Assembly (NCBI GenBank): GCA_947644305.1 | Contig: CANRYS010000013.1 | Location: 46,793-110,792 of the forward strand | DNA from: an uncultured Roseburia sp. | Lineage (GTDB): Bacteria > Bacillota > Clostridia > Lachnospirales > Lachnospiraceae | Reading direction: 5' to 3' | Length of the DNA stretch: 64,000 nucleotides | In this document: positions 17,147-25,257 of the stretch, piece by piece | How positions within the stretch are numbered: the first letter of the stretch is position 1 | Layout: every line of letters starts with the position of its first letter | Translations under genes and position numbers: made by a program | The notes under the pieces: model-generated | Database searches by the model: none | What the model was told of the DNA's origin: nothing | The model's input: the letters and a program-made list of their open reading frames with translations, nothing else

Positions 17147-17173
17147 TTAAGGAAATAAAAAGTACTCCGATAT
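17147..17173 (+). promoter_or_regulatory. Sigma-28 type promoter of flagellin copy 1
   Basis: TTAA 17147-17150, 15 bases, TCCGATAT 17166-17173. The same box occurs ahead of the second flagellin gene. It gives a long leader of roughly 160 bases. Confidence 0.8.
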
Positions 17174-17216
17174 ATATAGTGTCAGAGAATAACTGGCTAG
17201 GGAGATGTATAGTAAC

Positions 17217-17333
17217 TAAAGCAGGAGGCTGCCCTCTTTGCTGGGCCCGCAGAGAAGATGGTCACTGCTTTAGATATTATAAAAACTTAAAAAAATATAT
17301 CGGCATGGAAGCCGGTTTAAATTCAAGGAGGAA
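17217..17333 (+). promoter_or_regulatory. Structured flagellin leader with CsrA-type binding sites (copy 1)
   Basis: TAAAGCAG (17217-17224) pairs with CTGCTTTA (17265-17272), enclosing further pairing and a GGAGG. Downstream a short hairpin, CGGC (17301-17304) with GCCG (17311-17314), presents ATGGAA in its loop, so GGA is exposed at 17307-17309. A second GGA lies in the ribosome binding site AAGGAGGAA (17325-17333). A hairpin-loop GGA plus a GGA in the binding site is the arrangement used by CsrA on Bacillus hag mRNA. CsrA binding here is inference from this pattern and from the nearby fliW-csrA. Confidence 0.7.
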
Positions 17334-17339
17334 TGTATT

Positions 17340-18149
17340 ATGATAGTACAGCACAATATTACATCAATGAATGCCAACAGACAGTTGGGAATCGTAGGCG
17401 GAAACCTTGCAAAATCTACAGAGAAACTTTCCAGTGGATACAGAGTAAACCGTGCAGCAGATGATGCAGCAGGACTTGCAATTTCCGAGAAAATGAGAGC
17501 ACAGGTTCGTGGTCTGAACAGAGCTTCTGACAACGCACAGGATGGTATCTCCCTGATCCAGACAGCAGAGGGTGCTTTGGATCAGAAACATGCAATTCTT
17601 CAGAGAACACGTGAGCTGGTAGTTCAGGCTTCCAACAGTGGTGTTCTTGACAGCGGAAGCGCAGACTTCCAGAAGATCCAGGACGAGATCAATGAGCTGA
17701 AAGCTGAGTACAATCGTATCGATACAGATACAGAGTTCAACAAGAAAAAATTGTTGAACGGAAGCTACAAGAATCAGTATCTGCAGCTTGGTGCTAACAA
17801 AGGTCAGGGTATCAGCGTAAATATTTCTTCTACAGCTTGGACTGATGTTACTGTTACAGCTGGTGACAAGACTATTACAAATCAGATTTCTACTGTAGAT
17901 GCAATGCTTGACAAAGTATCTACCGTACGAAGCAAACTGGGTGCTATCCAGAACCGTCTTGAGTACACAGTAAAAGTAGATGACAATACAGCAGAGAACA
18001 TGTCCGCAGCAGAGTCCCGTATCCGTGATACAGATATGGCAGACGAGATGACAAGATTCTCCAAAGAGAGCATCTTGCAGCAGGCAGCTACATCTATGTT
18101 GGCTCAGGCAAATCAGGCAAATCAGGGAGTACTTTCTCTTCTCCAGTAA
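17340..18149 (+). CDS. Flagellin (copy 1)
   Basis: A 269-residue flagellin composed almost only of the conserved D0/D1 ends: N-terminal MIVQHNITSMNANRQLG and C-terminal helix ending in SMLAQANQANQGVLSLLQ, with a very short middle (about residues 150-200) in place of D2/D3. The protein is secreted by the flagellar system and polymerises into the filament. The encoded protein is identical to that of copy 2. The segment QRTRELVVQ (residues 88-96) aligns with the TLR5-contact helix of other flagellins. AAGGAGG gives a strong binding site. Transcription is from a sigma-28 type promoter. Confidence 0.95.
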   Translation: MIVQHNITSMNANRQLGIVGGNLAKSTEKLSSGYRVNRAADDAAGLAISEKMRAQVRGLNRASDNAQDGISLIQTAEGALDQKHAILQRTRELVVQASNSGVLDSGSADFQKIQDEINELKAEYNRIDTDTEFNKKKLLNGSYKNQYLQLGANKGQGISVNISSTAWTDVTVTAGDKTITNQISTVDAMLDKVSTVRSKLGAIQNRLEYTVKVDDNTAENMSAAESRIRDTDMADEMTRFSKESILQQAATSMLAQANQANQGVLSLLQ

Positions 18150-18197
18150 TCTGGCAGCCTGATGATGTGATAAAATAAGTTCCGTTGAACTTATTAG

Positions 18198-18238
18198 CAA
18201 GTTGCTTACGCAACTTGGAATGTGCAGAAACCATGCAC
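18198..18238 (+). other. Paired small hairpins in the 3' region of flagellin copy 1
   Basis: CAAGTTGC (18198-18205) with GCAACTTG (18210-18217), then GTGCA (18222-18226) with TGCAC (18234-18238). They lie between the stop codon and the terminator and are absent after copy 2. This 432-base gap also holds the terminator of copy 1 and the promoter and leader of copy 2. Confidence 0.5.
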
Positions 18239-18282
18239 AAAAATTTTGATTGAAATTATCATAATGAAGATTTTAGAGGAAT

Positions 18283-18326
18283 TGTTGTACCAGTGCACAG
18301 AGTACTGGTACAACAGTTTCTTTTTT
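18283..18326 (+). terminator. Intrinsic terminator of flagellin copy 1
   Basis: TGTTGTACCAGT (18283-18294) pairs with ACTGGTACAACA (18304-18315), followed by GTTTCTTTTTT. Confidence 0.85.
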
Positions 18327-18390
18327 ATCATAAAATATGTTAGATCAAATTCGTACTGTTGAGCTAACATAAAAAATTTTTAAATTGGGG

Positions 18391-18417
18391 TTAAGGAAAT
18401 AAAAAGTACTCCGATAT
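18391..18417 (+). promoter_or_regulatory. Sigma-28 type promoter of flagellin copy 2
   Basis: TTAA 18391-18394, 15 bases, TCCGATAT 18410-18417; identical to the copy 1 promoter over the whole box and spacer. Confidence 0.8.
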
Positions 18418-18458
18418 ATATAGTGTCAGAGAATAGCTGGCAAGAGAGAAGTTATAGT

Positions 18459-18575
18459 ATCTAAAACAGGAGGCTGTCCTCTTTGCTGGGCCCGCATAGA
18501 AGATGGTCACTGCTTTAGGGATTATAAGAATTAAAAAAATATCGGCATGGAAGCCGGTTTAAATTCAAGGAGGAA
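18459..18575 (+). promoter_or_regulatory. Structured flagellin leader with CsrA-type binding sites (copy 2)
   Basis: The hairpin with GGA in the loop is kept exactly: CGGC 18543-18546, ATGGAA 18547-18552, GCCG 18553-18556, followed by AAGGAGGAA over the ribosome binding site. The upstream part has drifted from copy 1 by substitutions and small indels, while this hairpin is unchanged, which argues for function. Confidence 0.65.
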
Positions 18576-18581
18576 TGTATT

Positions 18582-19391
18582 ATGATAGTACAGCACAATA
18601 TTACATCAATGAATGCCAACAGACAGTTGGGAATCGTAGGCGGAAACCTTGCAAAATCTACAGAGAAACTTTCCAGTGGATACAGAGTAAACCGTGCAGC
18701 AGATGATGCAGCAGGACTTGCAATTTCCGAGAAAATGAGAGCACAGGTTCGTGGTCTGAACAGAGCTTCTGACAACGCACAGGATGGTATCTCCCTGATC
18801 CAGACAGCAGAGGGTGCTTTGGATCAGAAACATGCAATTCTTCAGAGAACACGTGAGCTGGTAGTTCAGGCTTCCAACAGTGGTGTTCTTGACAGCGGAA
18901 GCGCAGACTTCCAGAAGATCCAGGACGAGATCAATGAGCTGAAAGCTGAGTACAATCGTATCGATACAGATACAGAGTTCAACAAGAAAAAATTGTTGAA
19001 CGGAAGCTACAAGAATCAGTATCTGCAGCTTGGTGCTAACAAAGGTCAGGGTATCAGCGTAAATATTTCTTCTACAGCTTGGACTGATGTTACTGTTACA
19101 GCTGGTGACAAGACTATTACAAATCAGATTTCTACTGTAGATGCAATGCTTGACAAAGTATCTACCGTACGAAGCAAACTGGGTGCTATCCAGAACCGTC
19201 TTGAGTACACAGTAAAAGTAGATGACAATACAGCAGAGAACATGTCCGCAGCAGAGTCCCGTATCCGTGATACAGATATGGCAGACGAGATGACAAGATT
19301 CTCCAAAGAGAGCATCTTGCAGCAGGCAGCTACATCTATGCTGGCTCAGGCAAATCAGGCAAATCAGGGAGTGCTTTCTCTTCTCCAGTAA
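18582..19391 (+). CDS. Flagellin (copy 2)
   Basis: Encodes a 269-residue flagellin identical to that of copy 1. It has its own sigma-28 type promoter, its own CsrA-type leader and its own terminator, so it is an independent transcription unit. Keeping two identical genes suggests a need for dose or a gene-conversion process that keeps them equal. Later genes downstream are glycosyltransferases that may act on this protein. Confidence 0.95.
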   Translation: MIVQHNITSMNANRQLGIVGGNLAKSTEKLSSGYRVNRAADDAAGLAISEKMRAQVRGLNRASDNAQDGISLIQTAEGALDQKHAILQRTRELVVQASNSGVLDSGSADFQKIQDEINELKAEYNRIDTDTEFNKKKLLNGSYKNQYLQLGANKGQGISVNISSTAWTDVTVTAGDKTITNQISTVDAMLDKVSTVRSKLGAIQNRLEYTVKVDDNTAENMSAAESRIRDTDMADEMTRFSKESILQQAATSMLAQANQANQGVLSLLQ

Positions 19392-19433
19392 TCTGGCAGC
19401 CTGATGATGATATCATAATAAAAGTTGGGAAAG

Positions 19434-19486
19434 GAGCTATCTGTACCAGCGATCAGATCGCCGGTACAGTAGCTCTTTTTCTTTTT
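19434..19486 (+). terminator. Intrinsic terminator of flagellin copy 2
   Basis: GAGCTA (19434-19439) plus TGTACC (19442-19447) pair with GGTACA (19463-19468) plus TAGCTC (19470-19475), followed by TTTTTCTTTTT. The core TGTACC/GGTACA recalls the copy 1 terminator. Confidence 0.85.
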
Positions 19487-19609
19487 AGCCGATAGAGAGC
19501 TTGTCTGCTTTCAGAGTTGCGCGCTTTTTAAGAGCGTCATTTATAAGGTGACAAAGGATATAATGATACTATTATGAGACTTTTTCTTTGATGATATGGG
19601 AGAATTGTT

Positions 19610-20587
19610 ATGTTATTTAGTGTTTGTGTACCATCCTATAATAGAGGGCATCGGGCGTATGAATTGATCCAGAGACTTCTGGGGATGTCATTGGATGAAA
19701 CCCAGATGGAGATCATATGTTCCAATAATGGAAGTGATAAGAATGTGGAAGGATATGAAAAACTAAAAAAAGTTCGGGACAAGCGGTTTGTGTATCATGA
19801 ATTTTCATCAAACCAGGGATTTGCCGGGAATGTGAACCAGGTGATTAAGATGTCTCATGGGGACTTCTGCATGCTTTTGAGCGATGAAGACTGGATTTTA
19901 GAAGAAAACCTTGAATTTTATCTGCGTATCATGGAAAAATATCCAGATATCGGGGTGATTCGTCCCCGGACAGGCTTTGCTTTTGCGGATATAGAGGATT
20001 GTTTTGCCGGAGCTGGAAAACAGGCGATCGATGCTTTTTATATGCGAGGCCTCTATGTGTCTGGAATTATATTTAACCGGCATATTGTCACAGATCAGAT
20101 GATCGACGAGTATGCAGAGAAATACCGTGACAATACAGGATATATATATTATCCCCATATGTTTATAAGCACGTATGCATTATTGCGGGGGCATTTTTTT
20201 GCCAGTGATGTTTGGCTGGTATCGGAGGGAGAGACAGAAGAGGATCTGCAGGTGATGGACAAGGCGGCGGAGATACCAGCCTATGATGCCTACGATAACG
20301 TGATCAAGCAGATGCATGGGTTTATAGAACATATTAAGGATCTAGAGCTTCCTCTTCCGATGCAGTTTGATATGCTGGTTATGGTATTTGAGCAGCATGC
20401 TTATTTAATTCGCCATCGCAGAGAGGGGTATGTGGCTGGCGGATTCGATTATCCGGGTATTATGAGATTAATGGCACAGAAAATGAAGGATGAACTGCAT
20501 GATATGGAGCTTCCCTTCCAAAAAGAAGATTTAGAAGCGGTATGTCAATTTATTGATTCGATAACGATGAAAGCGAATGAGGAGTGA
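19610..20587 (+). CDS. Family 2 glycosyltransferase, likely flagellin glycosylation
   Basis: A 325-residue GT-A type glycosyltransferase. It starts with the GT2 nucleotide-binding strand MLFSVCVPSYNRGHRA, has SNNGSD and CMLLSDEDW (the DxD-like metal-binding site, about residues 86-94), and a helical C-terminal half. No membrane segment is seen, so it acts in the cytoplasm. It follows the flagellin genes and shares its N-terminal 110 residues closely with the next gene. The acceptor is inferred to be flagellin from position only. GGGAG precedes ATG 19610. Confidence 0.8.
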   Translation: MLFSVCVPSYNRGHRAYELIQRLLGMSLDETQMEIICSNNGSDKNVEGYEKLKKVRDKRFVYHEFSSNQGFAGNVNQVIKMSHGDFCMLLSDEDWILEENLEFYLRIMEKYPDIGVIRPRTGFAFADIEDCFAGAGKQAIDAFYMRGLYVSGIIFNRHIVTDQMIDEYAEKYRDNTGYIYYPHMFISTYALLRGHFFASDVWLVSEGETEEDLQVMDKAAEIPAYDAYDNVIKQMHGFIEHIKDLELPLPMQFDMLVMVFEQHAYLIRHRREGYVAGGFDYPGIMRLMAQKMKDELHDMELPFQKEDLEAVCQFIDSITMKANEE

Positions 20588-20595
20588 TAGAGGTT

Positions 20596-22035
20596 ATGTT
20601 GTTTAGTATTTGCATTCCCTCCTATAATCGGGGACACAGGGCTGCCCAACTGGTAAAAAAACTTTTAGCACTGCCATACAGCGAGGATAGGATTGAAATT
20701 ATTTTTTCAAACAACGGAAGCGATAAATATAAAAAAGAGTATCAAGAAATTAAGAAAACAAAAGATAAGCGGTTCAAGTACCATGAATTTGAAAGCAACC
20801 AGGGATTTGCCAGGAATATCAATCAGGTGATCAAAATGTCTCGTGGGGAGTTTTGTATGCTCCTGAGTGATGAGGATGAGATTCTGATGGAAAACCTGGA
20901 TAATTATATGAATTTTCTGGACATGCACCCGGAACTGGGGTTGGTAAAAAGTTGCACCAGCCTTGCTTACAGTGATCTGCAGACACGATATGTTTCGAAT
21001 AAAGGAGAAGCGGTGGATGATTTTTATTTAATGGGAAATTATATATCGGGAACCATTTATAATAGAAACATAATCTCAGATGAATTGATTGAAGATTATG
21101 AGAAGAGATATCAGAAAAACGAGGCCTATATTTATTATGTGCATCTTTTTTTGGATGCCTATGCATTACTACATGGGAATTACTGTAGCAGTGATCTGAT
21201 TTTGATCGAGGAAGGGGTTCCGGCGGACCATTTTGATACAGGACCAGACAGCCCGGATCCTACGGTTCCTGTCTTTGGGACCTACGTGAGCCGGATCGCC
21301 CAGATGCATGGATTTTTGGAGCAGGTGCGAGATCTGGAGACTGAACCAGCTATCGTATTTCAAATGCTGGCCCGTGTCATGGAGCGGGTTGTAGAATGGA
21401 TCAATATCCAGAAAGACAAATATATTTCCCGCGGTGATGACTGGGGGAAGATCATGGAGCTGTTAGCGGAGAATATACGTGAGGAGATTTCATTGACAGA
21501 ATCCATGTTTGGGAAAGAAGAGATTGCTCTGCTGTATGAATATATGGAAGCCCTTACGGGGATCAGTGGTGAGCGGGAAGAAGGACAGAGTACGAAAAAG
21601 CAGATAGAAGCTGCGATTCAGAGCGGCGATGCGGATGAAGCGCTGGCAAAGATTCAAGAATACGAGAAGAGGTGTCCAGAAGATTTTGAACTGTTTTCTT
21701 ATTATATATCCTATTATCTGATGACCGAGGATTACGAGACCGCGCTGGAGACAGCCAAAAGGGCAGTACAAACAAATCCATTTGACATTGAATCAAATTA
21801 TAATTTCGCTGTGTGCAGCGAGTTGATGGGTAAGGTCTCCCAGGCCTATGATTATTATAAAAGAACGAAGTATCTTCAATGGAGTTATGAGAAAGAGATC
21901 TTACCAGGAGAAGAATTAAATGAGCGGGCAGAGAACCTTCGTCGGGCCGCCATGGAGGATGAGATCCTGATGGCGGAGATCAATAAGGTGGATATCCGGT
22001 ATAAGATATCCTTCTCATCATATGAATCTGGATGA
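20596..22035 (+). CDS. Family 2 glycosyltransferase with C-terminal TPR-like domain
   Basis: A 479-residue protein. The N-terminal ~220 residues are a GT2 domain very like the preceding gene (MLFSICIPSYNRGHRA, SNNGSD, CMLLSDEDE). About residues 330-450 add a tetratricopeptide-like helical repeat region (DADEALAKIQEYEKRCPEDF, EDYETALETAKRAVQTNPFD, YNFAVCSELMGKVSQAYDYY). TPR domains often hold the protein acceptor. I choose ATG 20596 by alignment with the first copy; a GTG at 20584 overlaps the upstream stop. The pair looks like a tandem duplication followed by gain of the repeat domain. Confidence 0.8.
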   Translation: MLFSICIPSYNRGHRAAQLVKKLLALPYSEDRIEIIFSNNGSDKYKKEYQEIKKTKDKRFKYHEFESNQGFARNINQVIKMSRGEFCMLLSDEDEILMENLDNYMNFLDMHPELGLVKSCTSLAYSDLQTRYVSNKGEAVDDFYLMGNYISGTIYNRNIISDELIEDYEKRYQKNEAYIYYVHLFLDAYALLHGNYCSSDLILIEEGVPADHFDTGPDSPDPTVPVFGTYVSRIAQMHGFLEQVRDLETEPAIVFQMLARVMERVVEWINIQKDKYISRGDDWGKIMELLAENIREEISLTESMFGKEEIALLYEYMEALTGISGEREEGQSTKKQIEAAIQSGDADEALAKIQEYEKRCPEDFELFSYYISYYLMTEDYETALETAKRAVQTNPFDIESNYNFAVCSELMGKVSQAYDYYKRTKYLQWSYEKEILPGEELNERAENLRRAAMEDEILMAEINKVDIRYKISFSSYESG

Positions 22036-22153
22036 ACATTGTAGAAGATATTTCCTTGTATTTCTACTATAATTATGATACCATATGAGATAATCTATGT
22101 ATTATAATATAATGTGGTTCAACAATACTGTTGAACTGGACAAGGAGCTTGCG

Positions 22154-23116
22154 ATGAAAAAGGTACACATTATTATGTATCATTATGTGCGCGATCTGGC
22201 GCACAGCAGATATCCAGAGATCCGGGGACTGGATCAGTCCCTGTTTATCCAGCAGATGGATCATATCATGAAACATTACAGGGTGATCACGATGGAGAGT
22301 CTGCTGGAGGCGTATTCCAAAGAGGATTTTTCTGGGATTCCAGATAATGCCCTGCTTTTGACATTTGATGACGGTTATGTGGATCACTATACGGTAGTCT
22401 ATCCGATCCTGAAAAAATATGGGATACAGGGGTCCTTTTTCCCCAATGCTATGGCGGTAAAGGAGCATAAGCTTCTGACGGTGAACCGGATTCATTTCAT
22501 ACTGGCGGAGGCAGAGCGGAAGGGAAAGATGAATGAACTAGTGTCAGATTGTTTTCAGAGCATGGACAAGTATCGTACAGCAGGCGCTGATATCGAGGAG
22601 AATCAGAAGATTTATGAACGCATAGGGGTTCCGAACCGATGGGATTCCGGTGAAGTGATTTTTGTGAAGCGATTATTGCAAAATGAACTGCCGGAAGAAC
22701 TGCGCAACGAGATGGCCAAAGAATTATTTTTGAAGTATGTTGGAGTGCCGGAAGATGTATTCGCCAGGGAATTGTATATGAATATGGACCAGATCTGGTG
22801 CATGAAGCAGGGAGGAATGTTTTTCGGCATTCATGGATACGACCATTACTGGCTGGGGAAACTACCGGTGGAGCAGATGCAAAAGGATGTCGAAGAGGCG
22901 CTTACATATTTCGATGGAATCATTGACAGAGACAACTGGGTGATGAATTATCCCTATGGAAATTACAGTGATGACGTCATTGAATATATCAGACAGGCTG
23001 GGTGCAAACTGGGCGTATCGGTAGAGGCGAGAGTGGCAGAACTGGGTAAGGATCATCCCTATACACTGCCGAGACTGGATACCAATGATATTTATCCGAA
23101 GGGAGATAAAGGGTAA
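22154..23116 (+). CDS. Polysaccharide deacetylase (NodB-family, CE4)
   Basis: A 320-residue NodB-homology protein. MYHYV at the N-terminus, LLLTFDDGYVDHY (catalytic Asp-Asp motif, about residues 77-89) and QGSFFPNAM follow the CE4 order; GIHGYDHYWLGKL and MNYPYGNYSDDVIEYI give the C-terminal motifs. CE4 enzymes remove N-acetyl groups from glycans. There is no signal peptide, so it probably acts on a cytoplasmic or membrane-linked precursor, perhaps the sugar added to flagellin. AAGGAG selects ATG 22154, not the in-frame ATG at 22097. The metal-binding His motif is not in its canonical spacing. Confidence 0.8.
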   Translation: MKKVHIIMYHYVRDLAHSRYPEIRGLDQSLFIQQMDHIMKHYRVITMESLLEAYSKEDFSGIPDNALLLTFDDGYVDHYTVVYPILKKYGIQGSFFPNAMAVKEHKLLTVNRIHFILAEAERKGKMNELVSDCFQSMDKYRTAGADIEENQKIYERIGVPNRWDSGEVIFVKRLLQNELPEELRNEMAKELFLKYVGVPEDVFARELYMNMDQIWCMKQGGMFFGIHGYDHYWLGKLPVEQMQKDVEEALTYFDGIIDRDNWVMNYPYGNYSDDVIEYIRQAGCKLGVSVEARVAELGKDHPYTLPRLDTNDIYPKGDKG

Positions 23117-23164
23117 CTAACCAGGCGGCGTATCATAGAGATCCAGTGATCGAATAGAAATAAT

Positions 23165-23193
23165 TTGCACCGCAATGGAAAAAGGTGTATAAT
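23165..23193 (+). promoter_or_regulatory. Sigma-A promoter of serS
   Basis: TTGCAC 23165-23170, 17-base spacer, TATAAT 23188-23193. Only about 25 bases of leader follow, so there is no room for a T-box, unlike many clostridial tRNA synthetase genes. Confidence 0.8.
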
Positions 23194-23223
23194 AGAGCCA
23201 ATTATATTTAGGAGGAACCAACT

Positions 23224-24507
23224 ATGCTGGACATTAAATTTTTACGGGAAAATCCGGATGTTGTGAAGGAAAATATCAAAAATAAATTTCAGGACAGGAA
23301 ACTTCCACTGGTGGATGAGGTGATCGCACTGGACAAAGAGAGCCGTGCCACGCAGCAGGAGGCGGATGAGCTTCGTGCGAACCGTAAAAAGATTTCAAAA
23401 AATATAGGTGGACTGATGGCGCAGGGCAAGAAGGATGAGGCAGAGGCGCTAAAAGCAGAAGTGACGAAAGGCGCCGAGAGGCTTGTCGAGCTGGAGAAGA
23501 GGGAAGATGAGCTGGGAGAGAAGATTCGAGAGATTATGATGACCATTCCCAATATTATCGATCCCAGTGTGCCCATTGGAAAAGATGACAGTGAAAATGT
23601 AGAGATCGAAAAATTTGGTGAGCCGGTGGTGCCGGATTATGAGATTCCTTATCACACGGAGATCATGGAAAAATTTGATGGTATTGATCTGGATGCGGCT
23701 AGGGACGTAGCAGGTAACGGATTTTATTATCTGATGGGAGATGTGGCGAGGCTTCATTCAGCGGTGATCTCGTATGCCAGGAACTTTATGATCGAACGGG
23801 GATTTACCTATTGCGTGCCGCCGTTTATGATTCGGAGCAATGTAGTGACTGGGGTTATGAGTTTTGATGAGATGGATGCCATGATGTACAAGATCGAAGG
23901 AGAGGATCTGTACCTGATCGGAACCAGCGAGCATTCCATGATCGGAAAATTTATTGATAAAATACTTCCAGAAGACAAGCTCCCCCAGACGTTGACTAGT
24001 TATTCGCCTTGTTTCCGCAAAGAAAAGGGTGCTCATGGGATAGAGGAGCGGGGGGTATACCGTATTCATCAGTTTGAGAAGCAGGAAATGATCGTTGTCT
24101 GCAAGCCGGAGGAGAGTATGCAGTGGTTTGAGAAGCTCTGGCAGAATACCGTAGATCTGTTCCGCTCTTTGGATATTCCGGTGCGGACGCTGGAGTGCTG
24201 TTCTGGCGATCTGGCAGATCTAAAAGTAAAATCCATCGATGTGGAGGCATGGTCCCCGAGACAGAAAAAGTATTTTGAGGTGGGAAGCTGTTCTAATCTG
24301 GGGGATGCCCAGGCGAGACGTCTTAAAATACGTGTGGTTGGGGAAAAGGGAAAATATTTTGCCCATACATTAAACAATACAGTAGTGGCGCCGCCGCGTA
24401 TGCTGATCGCATTTTTGGAGAATAATCTAAATGCGGATGGTTCAGTGAATATTCCGAAGGCATTGCAGCCTTATATGGGAGGAAAAGAAAAAATTGACGT
24501 CAAATAG
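23224..24507 (+). CDS. serS: Seryl-tRNA synthetase
   Basis: A 427-residue class II seryl-tRNA synthetase, charging tRNA-Ser with serine. The N-terminal helical tRNA-binding arm covers residues 1-110, followed by the catalytic domain: TSEHSM, motif 2 FRKEKGAHGIEERGVYRIHQFEK (about 260-282) and motif 3 HTLNNTVVAPPRMLIAFLEN (about 381-400). Length is normal. AGGAGG precedes ATG 23224. It ends the flagellar region and begins the housekeeping stretch. Confidence 0.98.
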   Translation: MLDIKFLRENPDVVKENIKNKFQDRKLPLVDEVIALDKESRATQQEADELRANRKKISKNIGGLMAQGKKDEAEALKAEVTKGAERLVELEKREDELGEKIREIMMTIPNIIDPSVPIGKDDSENVEIEKFGEPVVPDYEIPYHTEIMEKFDGIDLDAARDVAGNGFYYLMGDVARLHSAVISYARNFMIERGFTYCVPPFMIRSNVVTGVMSFDEMDAMMYKIEGEDLYLIGTSEHSMIGKFIDKILPEDKLPQTLTSYSPCFRKEKGAHGIEERGVYRIHQFEKQEMIVVCKPEESMQWFEKLWQNTVDLFRSLDIPVRTLECCSGDLADLKVKSIDVEAWSPRQKKYFEVGSCSNLGDAQARRLKIRVVGEKGKYFAHTLNNTVVAPPRMLIAFLENNLNADGSVNIPKALQPYMGGKEKIDVK

Positions 24508-24537
24508 GTAACAGAAGCGGAGTAATGGGGGGATAAG

Positions 24538-25257
24538 TTGAAAATTAGGGTGGCAAATGACAAAGCTAAGAAAACAGGTGAAGGCATAGGAATCTGTGTG
24601 ATGGAGGGAAAGGTGACAGAAGGCAGTCTATGGGGAAGGCTTTCTGGTATGAGGTGGGGCAGACATGCGCCCGCCAATATCTCTCTTGTCATCATGAGCA
24701 GATCCCGCCGACAGGACCGGGAGACAATGCAGTTGCAAGAACACCTTTTAAGGAATTTTGCACACTGGTTTTCCCATGAGCTGCCGGAATGCCTTCCCTT
24801 TATTTATGCCAGAAAGCGAGTGAAGATGAGACTTCCAGGACCATCTGCCATTTCTTTGTTGGTGCGGCGGTGGCAGGATCTTTTGGAGGGAGCGCTGGGA
24901 GAACTAACAGGTTCCGGGAGACTTCCGGTTGATTTTGCCATCCTGTTGTTCTGGGAGAAGCAGTATCTTTTTTGCGGCAGTGGCAGCGTACATATTCTAG
25001 AATACAGCAGATCCAGGGGAACGAGCCGGTGGCTTACCTGCGACGAGCGATGCGAGTTTGCCGACATATTGGGGGAGACGGGAGAAATCTTTTTTAAAGT
25101 TCGTAATGTCAGAGAACATTGTCTATTTATTCTTAGTCCGGAACCGATCGATCCAGAAATTTCAAAAACATTAGCAAAGAAAATAAGAAAAGGATTCCAA
25201 AAGGGAATGGAGCGGCAGCGTTTAAGGGAAGGAAAAATATGGATAAGTATATCTTGA
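24538..25257 (+). CDS. Unknown protein coupled to a Ser/Thr kinase; possible degenerate PP2C
   Basis: A 239-residue protein with no clear motif. It starts with TTG 24538 after a GGGGGGA site and overlaps the kinase gene by 19 bases, so the two are co-translated. Several blocks recall a decayed PP2C phosphatase: YLFCGSGSVHIL where PP2C has the GDSR strand, WLTCDE where it has LTxDH, and CLFILSPEP where it has the SDG strand. The metal-binding aspartates are missing. A PP2C next to a Hanks kinase is the normal arrangement, so a pseudophosphatase is possible. This assignment is tentative. Confidence 0.55.
   Translation: MKIRVANDKAKKTGEGIGICVMEGKVTEGSLWGRLSGMRWGRHAPANISLVIMSRSRRQDRETMQLQEHLLRNFAHWFSHELPECLPFIYARKRVKMRLPGPSAISLLVRRWQDLLEGALGELTGSGRLPVDFAILLFWEKQYLFCGSGSVHILEYSRSRGTSRWLTCDERCEFADILGETGEIFFKVRNVREHCLFILSPEPIDPEISKTLAKKIRKGFQKGMERQRLREGKIWISIS

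Larger units (their letters stand above)
17144..19391 (+). repeat. Tandem duplication of promoter, leader and flagellin gene
   Basis: Unit 1 (17144-18149) and unit 2 (18388-19391) are aligned copies, offset 1242 bases in the coding part. The coding regions differ, as far as I can see by eye, at only two synonymous third/first codon positions near the 3' end (T18099/C19341 and A18131/G19373). The leaders differ at many more sites and by small indels. Confidence 0.85.

Noticed and set aside
23117..23223. T-box leader of serS
   Set aside because: The promoter leaves only ~25 bases of leader and no T-box core or antiterminator is visible.
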